A stretch of DNA of 64,000 nt from Paenibacillus sp. XY044 (GTDB lineage: Bacteria > Bacillota > Bacilli > Paenibacillales > Paenibacillaceae). The stretch is from NCBI RefSeq assembly GCF_002257645.1, contig NZ_NQMO01000008.1:248001-312000 (forward strand), read 5' to 3'. The position numbers and the translations under genes were made by a program. Below the pieces are notes generated by a model. The model was not told where the DNA came from. It was given only the letters and a program-made list of their open reading frames with translations, and made no database searches. The first letter of the stretch is position 1. Every line of letters starts with the position of its first letter. Of this stretch, positions 54,686 to 63,236 are shown piece after piece.

Positions 54686-55355
54686 CGCCGCTCGGCACCC
54701 GCTCTACGCACTCGGGCGTATCGTTTTTAACCGAATTGACCGTCTTTGTGACCGGATAGGCCTCCATTTCCTCGGCAGGAAAAGGTACGAGCAGCTTCTG
54801 CAGGGCGCTTAAGTCCTTCTGCCCGCGGTCCAGCCAGGCCATTTCATCCTCCGGACGCAAAATGACGGGCATCCGGTCATGAATCGGCGCCATCAGCGCA
54901 TTGGGTCCGGAAGTGATGACCGTGCAGGTGCTCAGCTTGCTGCCGTCTTCCTGCAGCCAGGTGTCGTACAAGCCGGCCATGCTGAAGATTCCCCCGCCCC
55001 GGAGGGTCATCCGGTAAGGGATTTTTCCGCTGTCGGTCTTCATCCATTCATAAAATCCGTCGGCCGGGATCAGGCACCGCTTCCTCGCAAAAGGCAGCTT
55101 GTAGGCCGGCTTGTCCGCCAACGTTTCGCTTCTGGCGTTGATCATCTTGCTCCCGATGCTGCTGTCCTTGGCCCAGGACGGGACCAGCCCCCATTTGAGC
55201 TGCCCGGCGCGAAGGCTGTTTCCGTCATGTATGACGGCCAGTACGTTCTGCGTTGGAGCGATATTGTAACGGGGATGAAAGTTAAGCGCAAGCTCCAGCT
55301 CATAGCGCAGCATCAATTCCTCCATCGACACGGTCAGTGTATAACGGCCGCACAT
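54681..55355 (-). CDS. SRAP domain protein (HMCES/YedK family)
   Basis: Forms a covalent thiazolidine link to abasic sites in single-stranded DNA, shielding them at forks. 224 residues. The start was placed at 55355 so that the catalytic Cys is residue 2 (MCGRYTLTVS), as required for the free N-terminal thiol; the ATG one codon earlier would bury it. AAGGGGGG lies eight bases upstream. Active-site residues Cys2, Asn73 (INARSET), Glu103 (DGFYEW) and His159 (APIHDRMP) are all present. It is divergent from an SOS-controlled Y-family polymerase operon. Confidence 0.95.
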   Translation of the reverse strand: MCGRYTLTVSMEELMLRYELELALNFHPRYNIAPTQNVLAVIHDGNSLRAGQLKWGLVPSWAKDSSIGSKMINARSETLADKPAYKLPFARKRCLIPADGFYEWMKTDSGKIPYRMTLRGGGIFSMAGLYDTWLQEDGSKLSTCTVITSGPNALMAPIHDRMPVILRPEDEMAWLDRGQKDLSALQKLLVPFPAEEMEAYPVTKTVNSVKNDTPECVERVPSGA

Positions 55356-55465
55356 CATGCATACCCCCCTTTTGGAATGATCGTGATGTAACCAGTGTAC
55401 CGCGGGATGCCGGTTTACGCCACCCTGCTTGCCAGCAGACACGGGAGGGCTGTAAAAAAATACAT

Positions 55466-55494
55466 TTGCATAACGAACATGTGTTTGGTATATA
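55466..55494 (+). promoter_or_regulatory. Promoter of the Y-family polymerase operon
   Basis: TTGCAT (55466-55471), 17 bases, TATATA (55489-55494, continuing into TATAAT). One LexA box fills the spacer and another lies just downstream. About 150 untranslated bases follow. Confidence 0.6.
55474..55487. promoter_or_regulatory. LexA (SOS) box 1
   Basis: CGAACATGTGTTTG matches the Gram-positive LexA operator CGAAC-N4-GTTCG with one change and lies between the -35 and -10. Confidence 0.85.
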
Positions 55495-55497
55495 ATA

Positions 55498-55511
55498 CGA
55501 ATATACGTTCG
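55498..55511. promoter_or_regulatory. LexA (SOS) box 2
   Basis: CGAATATACGTTCG matches the same operator with one change, placed at the transcription start region, centre to centre 24 bases from box 1. Confidence 0.8.
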
Positions 55512-55662
55512 CTTACCGGATGGTCATGCTTCGCGAAAGGGAAGCGGCCCCGGATCTTTTTTCCGACAAGCGGCCTTTAGGGAGCTTCACGGAGCTGCCT
55601 GGAGCTGCCCGGCCCAAACCGGTTTAACGAAATGCCAAAGTGGATGTGGAGGGTGTGTGCGC

Positions 55663-56931
55663 TTGAGCAGATCAAAGGAGAGAATTATATTTTTGGCCGA
55701 TTGTCAGAGCTTTTATGCAAGCGTAGAGAAGGCGGATCATCCGGAGTACAAAGACAGGCCGCTCGCCGTTGCCGGAGATCCGATGCGCAGATCGGGCATC
55801 ATTCTGGCCGCCTGCCCGATCGCCAAGAGCTTTGGGGTATCCACTGCGGAGCGGCTGGGGGAGGCACTCCAGAAATGCCCGGATCTCGTTATTATGCGCC
55901 CAAGGATGCAGCATTATATCGATGTTTCGCTCCAGATTACCCGGATTTACGAGGAATATACCGATCTGGTCGAAATATTCAGCATCGACGAGCAGTTTCT
56001 GGACGTTACCGGCAGCCTGGCCCTCTTCGGCGATCCTGAGAGCATTGCGAAGTCGATCCAGCAGAAGGTGTTGGAAGAGACGGGAGTATGGGTGCGGGTC
56101 GGCATCAGCTCGAACAAAATTTTGGCAAAAATCGCCACCGACATTTGGGCGAAGAAGAACAAAGAGGGCATTTTTATACTGCCCAAGTCCGAAATCGGGG
56201 AGAAGCTTTGGCCGCAGCCGGTCCATAAAATGTTTGGGGTGGGCTCGCGCATGACGGCCCATTTTGCCAAACTGGGCATGACGACCATCGGGGATGTGGC
56301 GAGGACGCCTCTTCCCCAGCTGAAGGATAAATTCCGCGCGCGCTTCGGGAAGCAGTCGGATATCCAGGCCGAAGTGATGTGGCGCACGGCCAACGGCATG
56401 GACGACAGCAAGGTGACTCCGGAAACGTTTGACAAGCCGCCCAAATCGGTCGGGCATATGATGACGCTGCCCCGGGACTATGCGATCCCCAAGGAGGTCG
56501 ACACGATCCTGCTGGAGCTTACGGAAGAAGTATGCCGCGACTGCCGCCGGAAGGGATACATGGGCTCCGTCGTCACGGTCAGCTGCATGTGCAGCCCTTA
56601 TGACGCGCCGACAGGCTTTTCCCGGCAGATGAAGATGCCCGATCCCACGAACAACACGAACAAGGTGTATGAAACCGTAAAATCGATTTTTTATAAGCAT
56701 TGGGACCGCATGCCCGTCAGGCGTGCCGGAGTCATGCTGAGCGAGCTGAGCGATGACCGGAATTATCAGCTGACGCTGTTTGAAGACCAGGAGCGGCTGC
56801 GGGCTCTGGAAAAGGCGACGGACCATATCAAGCAGCGGTACGGAAGTATGGCGATCGTAAGAGCCTCATCCCTTACGGGCGCCGGCCAGGCGGAGGAGCG
56901 GTCCATGAAAATCGGGGGGCATTATAAATGA
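55663..56931 (+). CDS. Y-family translesion DNA polymerase (UvrX/YqjW type)
   Basis: Error-prone polymerase for damage bypass. 422 residues from TTG 55663, nine bases after GGAGGG; a GTG two codons earlier is possible but only three bases from that site. Catalytic motifs: FLADCQSFYASVEK (first metal Asp) and FSIDEQFLDVTG (Asp-Glu pair). The helix-hairpin-helix region (FGVGSRMTAHFAKLGMTTIG) and the little-finger domain follow; DYQLTLF-type NYQLTLFED near the C-terminus is a likely beta-clamp motif. The DCQ variant of the first motif is typical of the UvrX/YqjW branch rather than DinB. Two LexA boxes overlap its promoter. Confidence 0.93.
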   Translation: MSRSKERIIFLADCQSFYASVEKADHPEYKDRPLAVAGDPMRRSGIILAACPIAKSFGVSTAERLGEALQKCPDLVIMRPRMQHYIDVSLQITRIYEEYTDLVEIFSIDEQFLDVTGSLALFGDPESIAKSIQQKVLEETGVWVRVGISSNKILAKIATDIWAKKNKEGIFILPKSEIGEKLWPQPVHKMFGVGSRMTAHFAKLGMTTIGDVARTPLPQLKDKFRARFGKQSDIQAEVMWRTANGMDDSKVTPETFDKPPKSVGHMMTLPRDYAIPKEVDTILLELTEEVCRDCRRKGYMGSVVTVSCMCSPYDAPTGFSRQMKMPDPTNNTNKVYETVKSIFYKHWDRMPVRRAGVMLSELSDDRNYQLTLFEDQERLRALEKATDHIKQRYGSMAIVRASSLTGAGQAEERSMKIGGHYK

Positions 56932-57428
56932 GCAAGAAGCTTGAGAATAACGGAATTTGGGAATCCAGCCGCATGATGCTGCCCCAGCACCGGGAAGAAC
57001 TGCTGAAGCGGCGCTCGCAGCAGCCGGAGGAGCACCGGCCGCCCCGCAGGGAGGATTTGGAGCTGATGCGGGATTCGATCCTGCTTCCGGTCATGATATC
57101 GATTGTGAAGAAACGGATCCAGGCGATCGAAGCGTCGGGCGAAGCCTTGAAACACCTCTATTCCAAGGTGGCTCAGGTCCTGCTGCAGGACATCCAGAAG
57201 GAGTTGTCCAAGGTGGAGCAAACGATGCTCGACCAGCGCATCGGTTTGACCCAGGAGGGAAAGGACACCCAGATGATTTGGTACCGGTATACGTTTCATG
57301 GATACGAGGATACCTTCACGATCACGCGGGATTATATGCGCACCGAGGTCAGCGTAAGAATCGGGCGGTACTCGGACCGGCTGATTACGGCGTTGTATGC
57401 CCGTTTGCAGGATCATAAGCAGAAATAA
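56928..57428 (+). CDS. YolD-like protein
   Basis: 166 residues whose ATG overlaps the polymerase stop by four bases, so co-translated. The N-terminal NGIWESSRMMLPQHREELLKRR matches the YolD/YqjX opening (WxSxMMLPEH). The rest is longer than in YolD, with a helical middle and a C-terminal beta stretch (WYRYTFHGYEDTFTITRDYM). YolD-like proteins occur as fixed partners of UvrX-type polymerases and are proposed UmuD-like accessory factors; biochemical function is unproven. Confidence 0.85.
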   Translation: MSKKLENNGIWESSRMMLPQHREELLKRRSQQPEEHRPPRREDLELMRDSILLPVMISIVKKRIQAIEASGEALKHLYSKVAQVLLQDIQKELSKVEQTMLDQRIGLTQEGKDTQMIWYRYTFHGYEDTFTITRDYMRTEVSVRIGRYSDRLITALYARLQDHKQK

Positions 57429-57437
57429 CTTAAGTAA

Positions 57438-57472
57438 GCCCGTTGTCTTGCCTGGGGGACAACGGGTTTTTT
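57438..57472 (+). terminator. Terminator of the polymerase-YolD operon
   Basis: CCCGTTGTC pairs with GACAACGGG around a nine-to-ten-base loop, followed by TTTTTT. Confidence 0.92.
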
Positions 57473-58309
57473 GGCCGTGTCGATCCAAGGCGAAGTCAGG
57501 TCCGGCGGACATACAGGCCGCTGGGCCGTGACACCGTATGCGAAGCGGGGCAAAGCGCCCTCAGCAGAAATTACCAGGTTCAGCTGCAGAGAAGTGGGGT
57601 AGGTATGGTAGTGGAACGCTCAAGAATGGGATGGGACTCATTTCTTATTTTGGAAATCGGGGGGATCATATGTTTTGCGATTCGACGGGGAAAAGGCCGA
57701 CAATGGTAAATTTCAACAAATTACGATTTCAAAAAAAGCCCCCCCGGCGATTGATTTTTGAAAAACCTGCCCGATGATCCTAGTTAAAAAGGAGCGGGGG
57801 CACAGGGAGGAAGGACCACAAAAATGGACGAAAAGTCTGGTAATCGAAATCCAGTAAATGGAATGATTTGGCGAAAAAAGACGGGAGGTCCCATCCAGGA
57901 CCACGTTCTTATTTTTTGATTATTACATAAATTGGTAAACGTTGATGTGGCGCGGTTTTTCGCTGTCGCTTTATCGGACTATGGTATCAATTTTGTAATC
58001 TTTATGGATAAAGCTGTTAAAAGGACCACAACTTTAGCAATTTCAAGGCGTATAAATGTCCAGTCAACCTTTCCGCTCAAGGCCTGGTTTACGTTTCTTT
58101 GTCATTTGCATAGGGGTCAGCTGACAGGGGTTGGCGGGTCTCGGTGGTCCGCACAAGGGAGTGGGGGGCTAGGTCGACGGGGTGGGAAATTTCCAACTAC
58201 TAGCCTAGTTTACAGAACGGTGGCGAATAGTTAAAAATTAGATTTAGGCGAAGGCAAAGCCCCGGACCGATGAGGCAGAAATCGAAAACGAGGTGGGAAC
58301 GAAGAGGCG
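57473..58309. other. Long intergenic region without convincing genes
   Basis: About 840 bases, poorer in GC than the neighbours in its middle part. Open frames here (for example 57932-58234) lack ribosome sites and family signatures. It contains a short palindrome GGAAATTTCC near 58187, a GGTCC/GGACC hairpin near 57888, a repeated phrase AAGGACCACAA (near 57811 and 58021), and one 31-codon frame with a fair ribosome site listed separately. Confidence 0.6.
57824..57919 (+). CDS. Possible small ORF, 31 codons
   Basis: MDEKSGNRNPVNGMIWRK and onward to a TGA; GGGAGGAAGG lies about 12 bases upstream. No recognised family; basic, no signal peptide. May be a remnant or chance. Confidence 0.2.
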   Translation: MDEKSGNRNPVNGMIWRKKTGGPIQDHVLIF

Positions 58310-60544
58310 ATGATCAGACGTAAAACACTATTCATTTGGATCACGGCGGCTGCGGTTCTCATAGCCGGAGGCGGGGCGGCGGGACTGATGTTTAAGAACC
58401 CGACGGCCGCGGCCTACAAGGATCAGGATGGTACAAGATTCACGTTTAAAACCCAGGGGGACCGTTTCCTGAAGTACGAGAAGGACGGGACATGGAAAGA
58501 AATATTCGTTAAAGGCGTTAACCTAGGCGCCACGGTACCGGGACATTTTCCGGGAGAACTTCCGGCGACCGAGGAGGATTATCTGCGCTGGTTTAAAGAG
58601 ATTGACGACATGGGCGCCAACGTCATACGGGTCTATACGATTCATCAGCCCGTGTTCTATCAGGCTCTCGTCAAGTACAACAAAGACAAGGGGGACGACC
58701 CTCTGTATTTTATGCAGGGGATCTGGTCGCCCGAAGAGCAGCTGATTGAGCAGCAGGACGCCTATTCGGAGGATATTACGAAGCAGTTCAAAGAGGAAAT
58801 CAAGAATGCGGTGGCCGCGGTATATGGCGACGTCACGATTCCGCAGAAGCAGGGCTCGGCCAGCGGGGTGTACAAAGCGAATGCCGGCAAGTACCTGATG
58901 GGATGGCATCTTGGAACCGAATGGGATCCAGGCATGGTCAAAAATACGAACAAGGTGCACAGCGACGTGAAAGCCTATCAGGGCAAATATTTTTCGGGCA
59001 CGGAGGACGCGGCTCCGTTCGAAAACTGGCTGGCCAGCTTACTTGACTATACGGCCGAGCAGGAGGAGCATTACGGTTGGGAGCATCCCGTGACTTTCAC
59101 CAACTGGGTCACGACCGATGTGCTCAGCCACCCTGGCGAACCGCTGTTTGAGGAAGACATGGTCAGCGTTGATGCCCGGCATGTTCAGCCTACAGGCTGG
59201 AAGGGCGGTTATTTCGCCGCCTATCACGCCTATCCGTATTATCCGGACTTTTTCCGGACGGATTCGACGCTTCAGACGGTCAAGGACGACCAAGGGAACT
59301 ATAATACCTACAAAGCTTATCTCCATCAGCTAAAGGCCAAGTATAAGGACATGCCGCTGATGGTCACAGAGTACGGTGTTCCTTCCTCTGTCGGCGTGTC
59401 TCATTTTGGCGCCGGTGGGCGCGACCAGGGCGGTCACAACGAGAAGGAGCAGGGAGAGATCGATGCTTCCCTGACCAAGGACATTTACGACGAAGGCTAC
59501 TCTGGCGCCATCCTGTTCATGTGGCAGGACGAATGGTTCAAGAAGACTTGGAACACAATGCCGATGGAGCTTCCCGAAGACAGGAGGGCCTCTTGGATCA
59601 ACGTCCTGACCAATGAAAAGATGTTCGGCCTGCTCAGCATGCTGCCGGGCAAAGAGAAGCTGATTACGATTGACGGCAATCTCACCGACTGGGACAGGCT
59701 CCCGGAAGGGGAAGTACAGCACTGGCAGGGCAAAATTCCGGGTGTCCAGGATATGAAAATTACGCATGATGAGGGCTATCTGTACATCGGCTTGAAGCTC
59801 GATCATCCATTTGATCCGGCGAAGTCGAAGCTTTACATCGGCGCCGACACGATCACTGGCGGCAACCAGCCGTCCGCGACGCAGCTTCCCGGCAGGAAGC
59901 TGGAGGGCGGAGCGCCCGAGGCGCTGATCGAAATCGGCAAGGACGACGAGTCCCAGGTGGAAATCGCGGCGGATTATGATTTTCACCAGCGGCTGTACGG
60001 CAAAGAGGGCTATTGGATGCTGCCCGAAGCCGAGGCCAAAAACACGTCGCCGTTCCATCCGTGGAAGCTGGCAATCAGCCTGCTCATGAATCCGCCGGAT
60101 ACGCGCTACTCGCATCCGTTCGTCGACAAGACGATAGGCACGCTGAAGAGGGGGACGACGGACCGCAGCAAGGAGACGTTCGACTCGCTGACTTCTTGGC
60201 AGTACAGCGGTGATTCGATAGAGATGCGAATTCCGTGGATGCTGCTGGGCTTTTCGGATCCGAGCTCCTTACAAGTCATCGACTACGGTCCGCTAAAGGA
60301 ACGGAAGTCCTTCGGCACGACCACAACCGACGGGATTCGGCTTATTCCGTGGATCGTCCAGCGTGACGGAAGCGGCGTGTCCTGGCCTGGAGGAGACCAG
60401 AAGACGCTGAATGTGCAGAGCCTGCCGCTTTATACCTGGAAGCAGTGGGACACGGTGCAGTACAGCGAACAACTGAAGCAGAGCTATTACATCATGAAGG
60501 ATGCTTATACGAAAATGTCTGGCCCTAAAGAGAAAAAGGAGTAG
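58310..60544 (+). CDS. Membrane-anchored clan-A glycosidase-like protein
   Basis: 744 residues. One N-terminal membrane helix (LFIWITAAAVLIAGGGAAGL, about 7-26) with the rest outside the cell. Residues 55-430 look like a (beta/alpha)8 glycosidase of clan GH-A: VKGVNLGATVPGHFPGE, VIRVYTIHQP, a candidate acid/base Glu204 in GWHLGTEWDP, and a candidate nucleophile Glu354 in LMVTEYGVPSS. The C-terminal part (from about 455, ITIDGNLTDWDRL) resembles a CBM9-like carbohydrate-binding domain. It heads a probable operon with a HEAT protein, a GT2 and a receiver, suggesting trimming of the polymer they make. The substrate is unknown and I cannot name the GH family. Confidence 0.7.
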   Translation: MIRRKTLFIWITAAAVLIAGGGAAGLMFKNPTAAAYKDQDGTRFTFKTQGDRFLKYEKDGTWKEIFVKGVNLGATVPGHFPGELPATEEDYLRWFKEIDDMGANVIRVYTIHQPVFYQALVKYNKDKGDDPLYFMQGIWSPEEQLIEQQDAYSEDITKQFKEEIKNAVAAVYGDVTIPQKQGSASGVYKANAGKYLMGWHLGTEWDPGMVKNTNKVHSDVKAYQGKYFSGTEDAAPFENWLASLLDYTAEQEEHYGWEHPVTFTNWVTTDVLSHPGEPLFEEDMVSVDARHVQPTGWKGGYFAAYHAYPYYPDFFRTDSTLQTVKDDQGNYNTYKAYLHQLKAKYKDMPLMVTEYGVPSSVGVSHFGAGGRDQGGHNEKEQGEIDASLTKDIYDEGYSGAILFMWQDEWFKKTWNTMPMELPEDRRASWINVLTNEKMFGLLSMLPGKEKLITIDGNLTDWDRLPEGEVQHWQGKIPGVQDMKITHDEGYLYIGLKLDHPFDPAKSKLYIGADTITGGNQPSATQLPGRKLEGGAPEALIEIGKDDESQVEIAADYDFHQRLYGKEGYWMLPEAEAKNTSPFHPWKLAISLLMNPPDTRYSHPFVDKTIGTLKRGTTDRSKETFDSLTSWQYSGDSIEMRIPWMLLGFSDPSSLQVIDYGPLKERKSFGTTTTDGIRLIPWIVQRDGSGVSWPGGDQKTLNVQSLPLYTWKQWDTVQYSEQLKQSYYIMKDAYTKMSGPKEKKE

Positions 60545-60580
60545 GAGAATTAACTTTCTAAAAAGGAGGAACCTGCTAAC

Positions 60581-61774
60581 ATGTTTCATTTAACCGTTGC
60601 CTATATTTTCATCTACGTATGCCTCGGCTTGATTGCCCTTGGGATCCTGATGTTGTTCCAGATGAAAATATCGCATAACCGGGAACTGCGGAACCGTGAA
60701 ACGTATGCGAAGAAGCACCATGACTACTTTGTGTATGTTCAGGCCCATCTGCAGGATGATGTCGAATTGAGGCTTCCGCCCGGCAAGCTGAAGAAGCTTG
60801 AGAAGAGAGTGATTCAGGATAAATTCATCGAGTGGATCGAGCAGTTTAAAGGGGACTACCGCCTCAAGCTGATCGAGCTGTGCCGGGAGGCTGGCTTTGT
60901 GGAGGAGGACCTGAAAGCTCTCCGCAGCATCCGGTACGGCCGGAGGCTGGAGGCAGCCTACCACTTGGGAGGCATGCGCGCGCCAGAGGCGGTGCCGCTG
61001 CTGCAGAACACTCTGCAAAAACGCAAATACAGCTCGCTGTCGATCGTTCTTGCCCGCTCTATTGCAAAAGCGGCGGATAGCAGCGAGGATCTGCTCCACA
61101 TGCTGCGTACCCTCTTGTCCCATGGCAAGCCGATCCATAACCTGGCGGCGGACATTATGCTGGAGACGGGCCTGGATTCGAGTGCGATTCTGCTGAAGCT
61201 GCTGAACGACTCCGATTCCGCGCTGGTCAAGGTGGGATTGGTGGCCATGTGGGGGCAAGCCGTGCCGGAAGTCATGCCGGTTCTGGGACGCTTGGTCGGT
61301 GCGGAAGAGAAGGATGTCCGCGCCGAAGCGGTCAAGCTGTACCTCACCACGAATCCGGCGCTCAAGGACGATACGATCGCCCAGCTTATGAGCGACCGCA
61401 GCTGGGAGGTTCGGGCCGAAGCGGCCAAAGCGCTCGGCCAGCTGCACGCCGCAGGCAGCATTCCGCTGCTGACCGATGCGCTCCGCGATTCCAGCTGGAA
61501 GGTGCGCTATAACAGCGCCGAGAGCTTGGCACAGCTGGGAGAAGCCGGCTTTGAGGCACTATGCCAGGCTGCGCTGACCGGCGCCGGCATCCAGCGCGAG
61601 GCTGCGCTGCACCGGATCGAGCTGGTGATGGAAAAAGAGCGCGAGCACAGTGCGATCGAACAAATGGTGGCTTACAACAAAAAACGGCTTTTGTACGACC
61701 GGTATTTCGGCGTGAAGCAGCCGACCAAACGGGTTGGCGGGGTAGCCGCAGTAGGAGGGGATTACTCTGCTTAG
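60581..61774 (+). CDS. Membrane-anchored HEAT-repeat protein
   Basis: 397 residues. An N-terminal membrane helix (about 5-27, YIFIYVCLGLIALGILMLF) is followed by a cytoplasmic helical array. At least six HEAT-like repeats lie between about 95 and 360, for example GRRLEAAYHLGGMRAPEAVP, DVRAEAVKLYL, WEVRAEAAKALGQLHAAGS and WKVRYNSAESLAQLGEAG. HEAT arrays are protein-binding scaffolds; with a glycosyltransferase directly downstream, this is likely an accessory subunit of a polysaccharide synthase. AAAAGGAGG precedes the ATG. Confidence 0.85.
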   Translation: MFHLTVAYIFIYVCLGLIALGILMLFQMKISHNRELRNRETYAKKHHDYFVYVQAHLQDDVELRLPPGKLKKLEKRVIQDKFIEWIEQFKGDYRLKLIELCREAGFVEEDLKALRSIRYGRRLEAAYHLGGMRAPEAVPLLQNTLQKRKYSSLSIVLARSIAKAADSSEDLLHMLRTLLSHGKPIHNLAADIMLETGLDSSAILLKLLNDSDSALVKVGLVAMWGQAVPEVMPVLGRLVGAEEKDVRAEAVKLYLTTNPALKDDTIAQLMSDRSWEVRAEAAKALGQLHAAGSIPLLTDALRDSSWKVRYNSAESLAQLGEAGFEALCQAALTGAGIQREAALHRIELVMEKEREHSAIEQMVAYNKKRLLYDRYFGVKQPTKRVGGVAAVGGDYSA

Positions 61775-61784
61775 AGACATACTT

Positions 61785-63185
61785 TTGTATTACGGCATGG
61801 TGGCCGTGTATTACGTTATGATCGTCAACGTTTTGTACTTTACCATTATGGCTTTATCGTACCGCAACATCGGGACAATCTCCCGAAGGTCCAAATATTC
61901 CAATTACAATACGCTGTCCGGTTCGGAGCTGGTGCCGCCGGTATCGCTGCTGGTGCCGGCCTTCAATGAGGAACTGACCATCAGCGAGAACGTCAACTGC
62001 TTGCTGACGCTCAACTATCCGACCTATGAGGTCATCGTCATTAACGACGGATCCAACGACAATACGGTGGATGTGCTCATCAAGGAATTCCGGCTGAAAA
62101 AAATGACGAATCCGGAGTTCCGGGGGACGATCGACACGCAGGAAGTGCGCGGTGTTTACCATAATCCCGATTATCCCTCTCTGTTTGTAATAGATAAGGA
62201 AAACGGCGGCAAAGCCGACTCGCTGAATGCCGGCATCAACCTATCGCACTATCCGCTGATCTCTTCCATCGACGCGGACTCGCTGCTGGAGAAGGACGCC
62301 CTGATCCGCATGGCCCGCATGTACATGGAGAACCCGGAGGAAATGGTGGCGATCGGCGGCGACGTGCGCATTGCCAACGGCTGTCTGATCGAGAACGGCG
62401 CGGTGCAAAAAGTATCGCTGCCGCGGAAGATCTGGCCGATGTTCCAGTCCATCGAGTATATGAAAGCCTTCCTGGGCGGACGGATCGGCTGGAGCCAAAT
62501 GAACGGTCTGATCATCGTCTCGGGCGCATTCGGACTGTTCCGCAAGGACTATGTCATTGCCGTCGGCGGTTACCGCGGCGGTTATCCGGGAGAAGACATG
62601 AACATCATCATCAAGCTTCACCGGTATATGCTCAGCCATAAAATTCCGTACAAGGTGGCCTTTTGCCCCGAAGCGGTCTGCTGGACGCAGGCACCGGATA
62701 CTTACAAGATCATCTCCAACCAGCGTAAGCGCTGGGGGCGGGGGAATCTGAAGAACATGATCGAGAACCGCGGAATGCTGTTCAATCCGAAGTACAAGGT
62801 CATGGGTATGATCACGATGCCTTACAACGTCCTGTTTGAAACGTTAAACCCTTATTTTAGAATCACGGGCCTATTGGCTCTGGTAGGATATACGCTGCTG
62901 GACATGACTCACTGGCGCATTCTGTTGACTTTCTTTCTGCTGAATTTCCTGAGCGGCTATCTGCTCAGTGTTGGTGCCATCATCCTGGAGGAAATTGCCT
63001 TCCGGCGATACAAGAAATTGTCCGACCTTTGGAAAATGCTGCTGTTCTCCGCGCTGAAGTTTTTCGGATACCATCAGCTCGGCGTGCTGTGGCGCGTCCA
63101 AGGACATATCCAGTATCTCCAGAACAATAACTCCTGGGGAACGATGACCCGGCAGAGCTGGAGCGAAGAAAGCAAAACCGCCTGA
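61785..63185 (+). CDS. Family 2 glycosyltransferase, processive synthase type
   Basis: Membrane enzyme that adds sugars to a growing polysaccharide. 466 residues from TTG 61785. Catalytic motifs of GT2 processive enzymes: VSLLVPAFNEE, VINDGSNDNT, ENGGKADSLNAGI, SIDADS (DxD), YPGEDMNI (ED base) and QRKRWGRG (the QxxRW-like motif). One N-terminal and three or four C-terminal membrane helices. The start is unclear: the only good ribosome site (AGGAGGGG, 61753-61760) is six bases before an in-frame CTG at 61767, giving an N-terminus LLRDILLYYGM and overlapping the HEAT gene stop; TTG 61785 and ATG 61797 are farther away. Confidence 0.92.
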   Translation: MYYGMVAVYYVMIVNVLYFTIMALSYRNIGTISRRSKYSNYNTLSGSELVPPVSLLVPAFNEELTISENVNCLLTLNYPTYEVIVINDGSNDNTVDVLIKEFRLKKMTNPEFRGTIDTQEVRGVYHNPDYPSLFVIDKENGGKADSLNAGINLSHYPLISSIDADSLLEKDALIRMARMYMENPEEMVAIGGDVRIANGCLIENGAVQKVSLPRKIWPMFQSIEYMKAFLGGRIGWSQMNGLIIVSGAFGLFRKDYVIAVGGYRGGYPGEDMNIIIKLHRYMLSHKIPYKVAFCPEAVCWTQAPDTYKIISNQRKRWGRGNLKNMIENRGMLFNPKYKVMGMITMPYNVLFETLNPYFRITGLLALVGYTLLDMTHWRILLTFFLLNFLSGYLLSVGAIILEEIAFRRYKKLSDLWKMLLFSALKFFGYHQLGVLWRVQGHIQYLQNNNSWGTMTRQSWSEESKTA

Positions 63186-63236
63186 TGGGCCCCGATTCGA
63201 AAGATTTATACCATTTGAGAGAGGTGGGAGTGGATT

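Noticed and set aside
57932..58234. 100-codon frame in the long intergenic region
   Set aside because: It has no ribosome site and its translation changes composition midway with no known domain.
58240..58280. c-di-GMP-I riboswitch before the glycosidase-like gene
   Set aside because: Only a GGCAAAGCC phrase is similar; the paired stems, tetraloop receptor and GGUUACC end of the class are not found.
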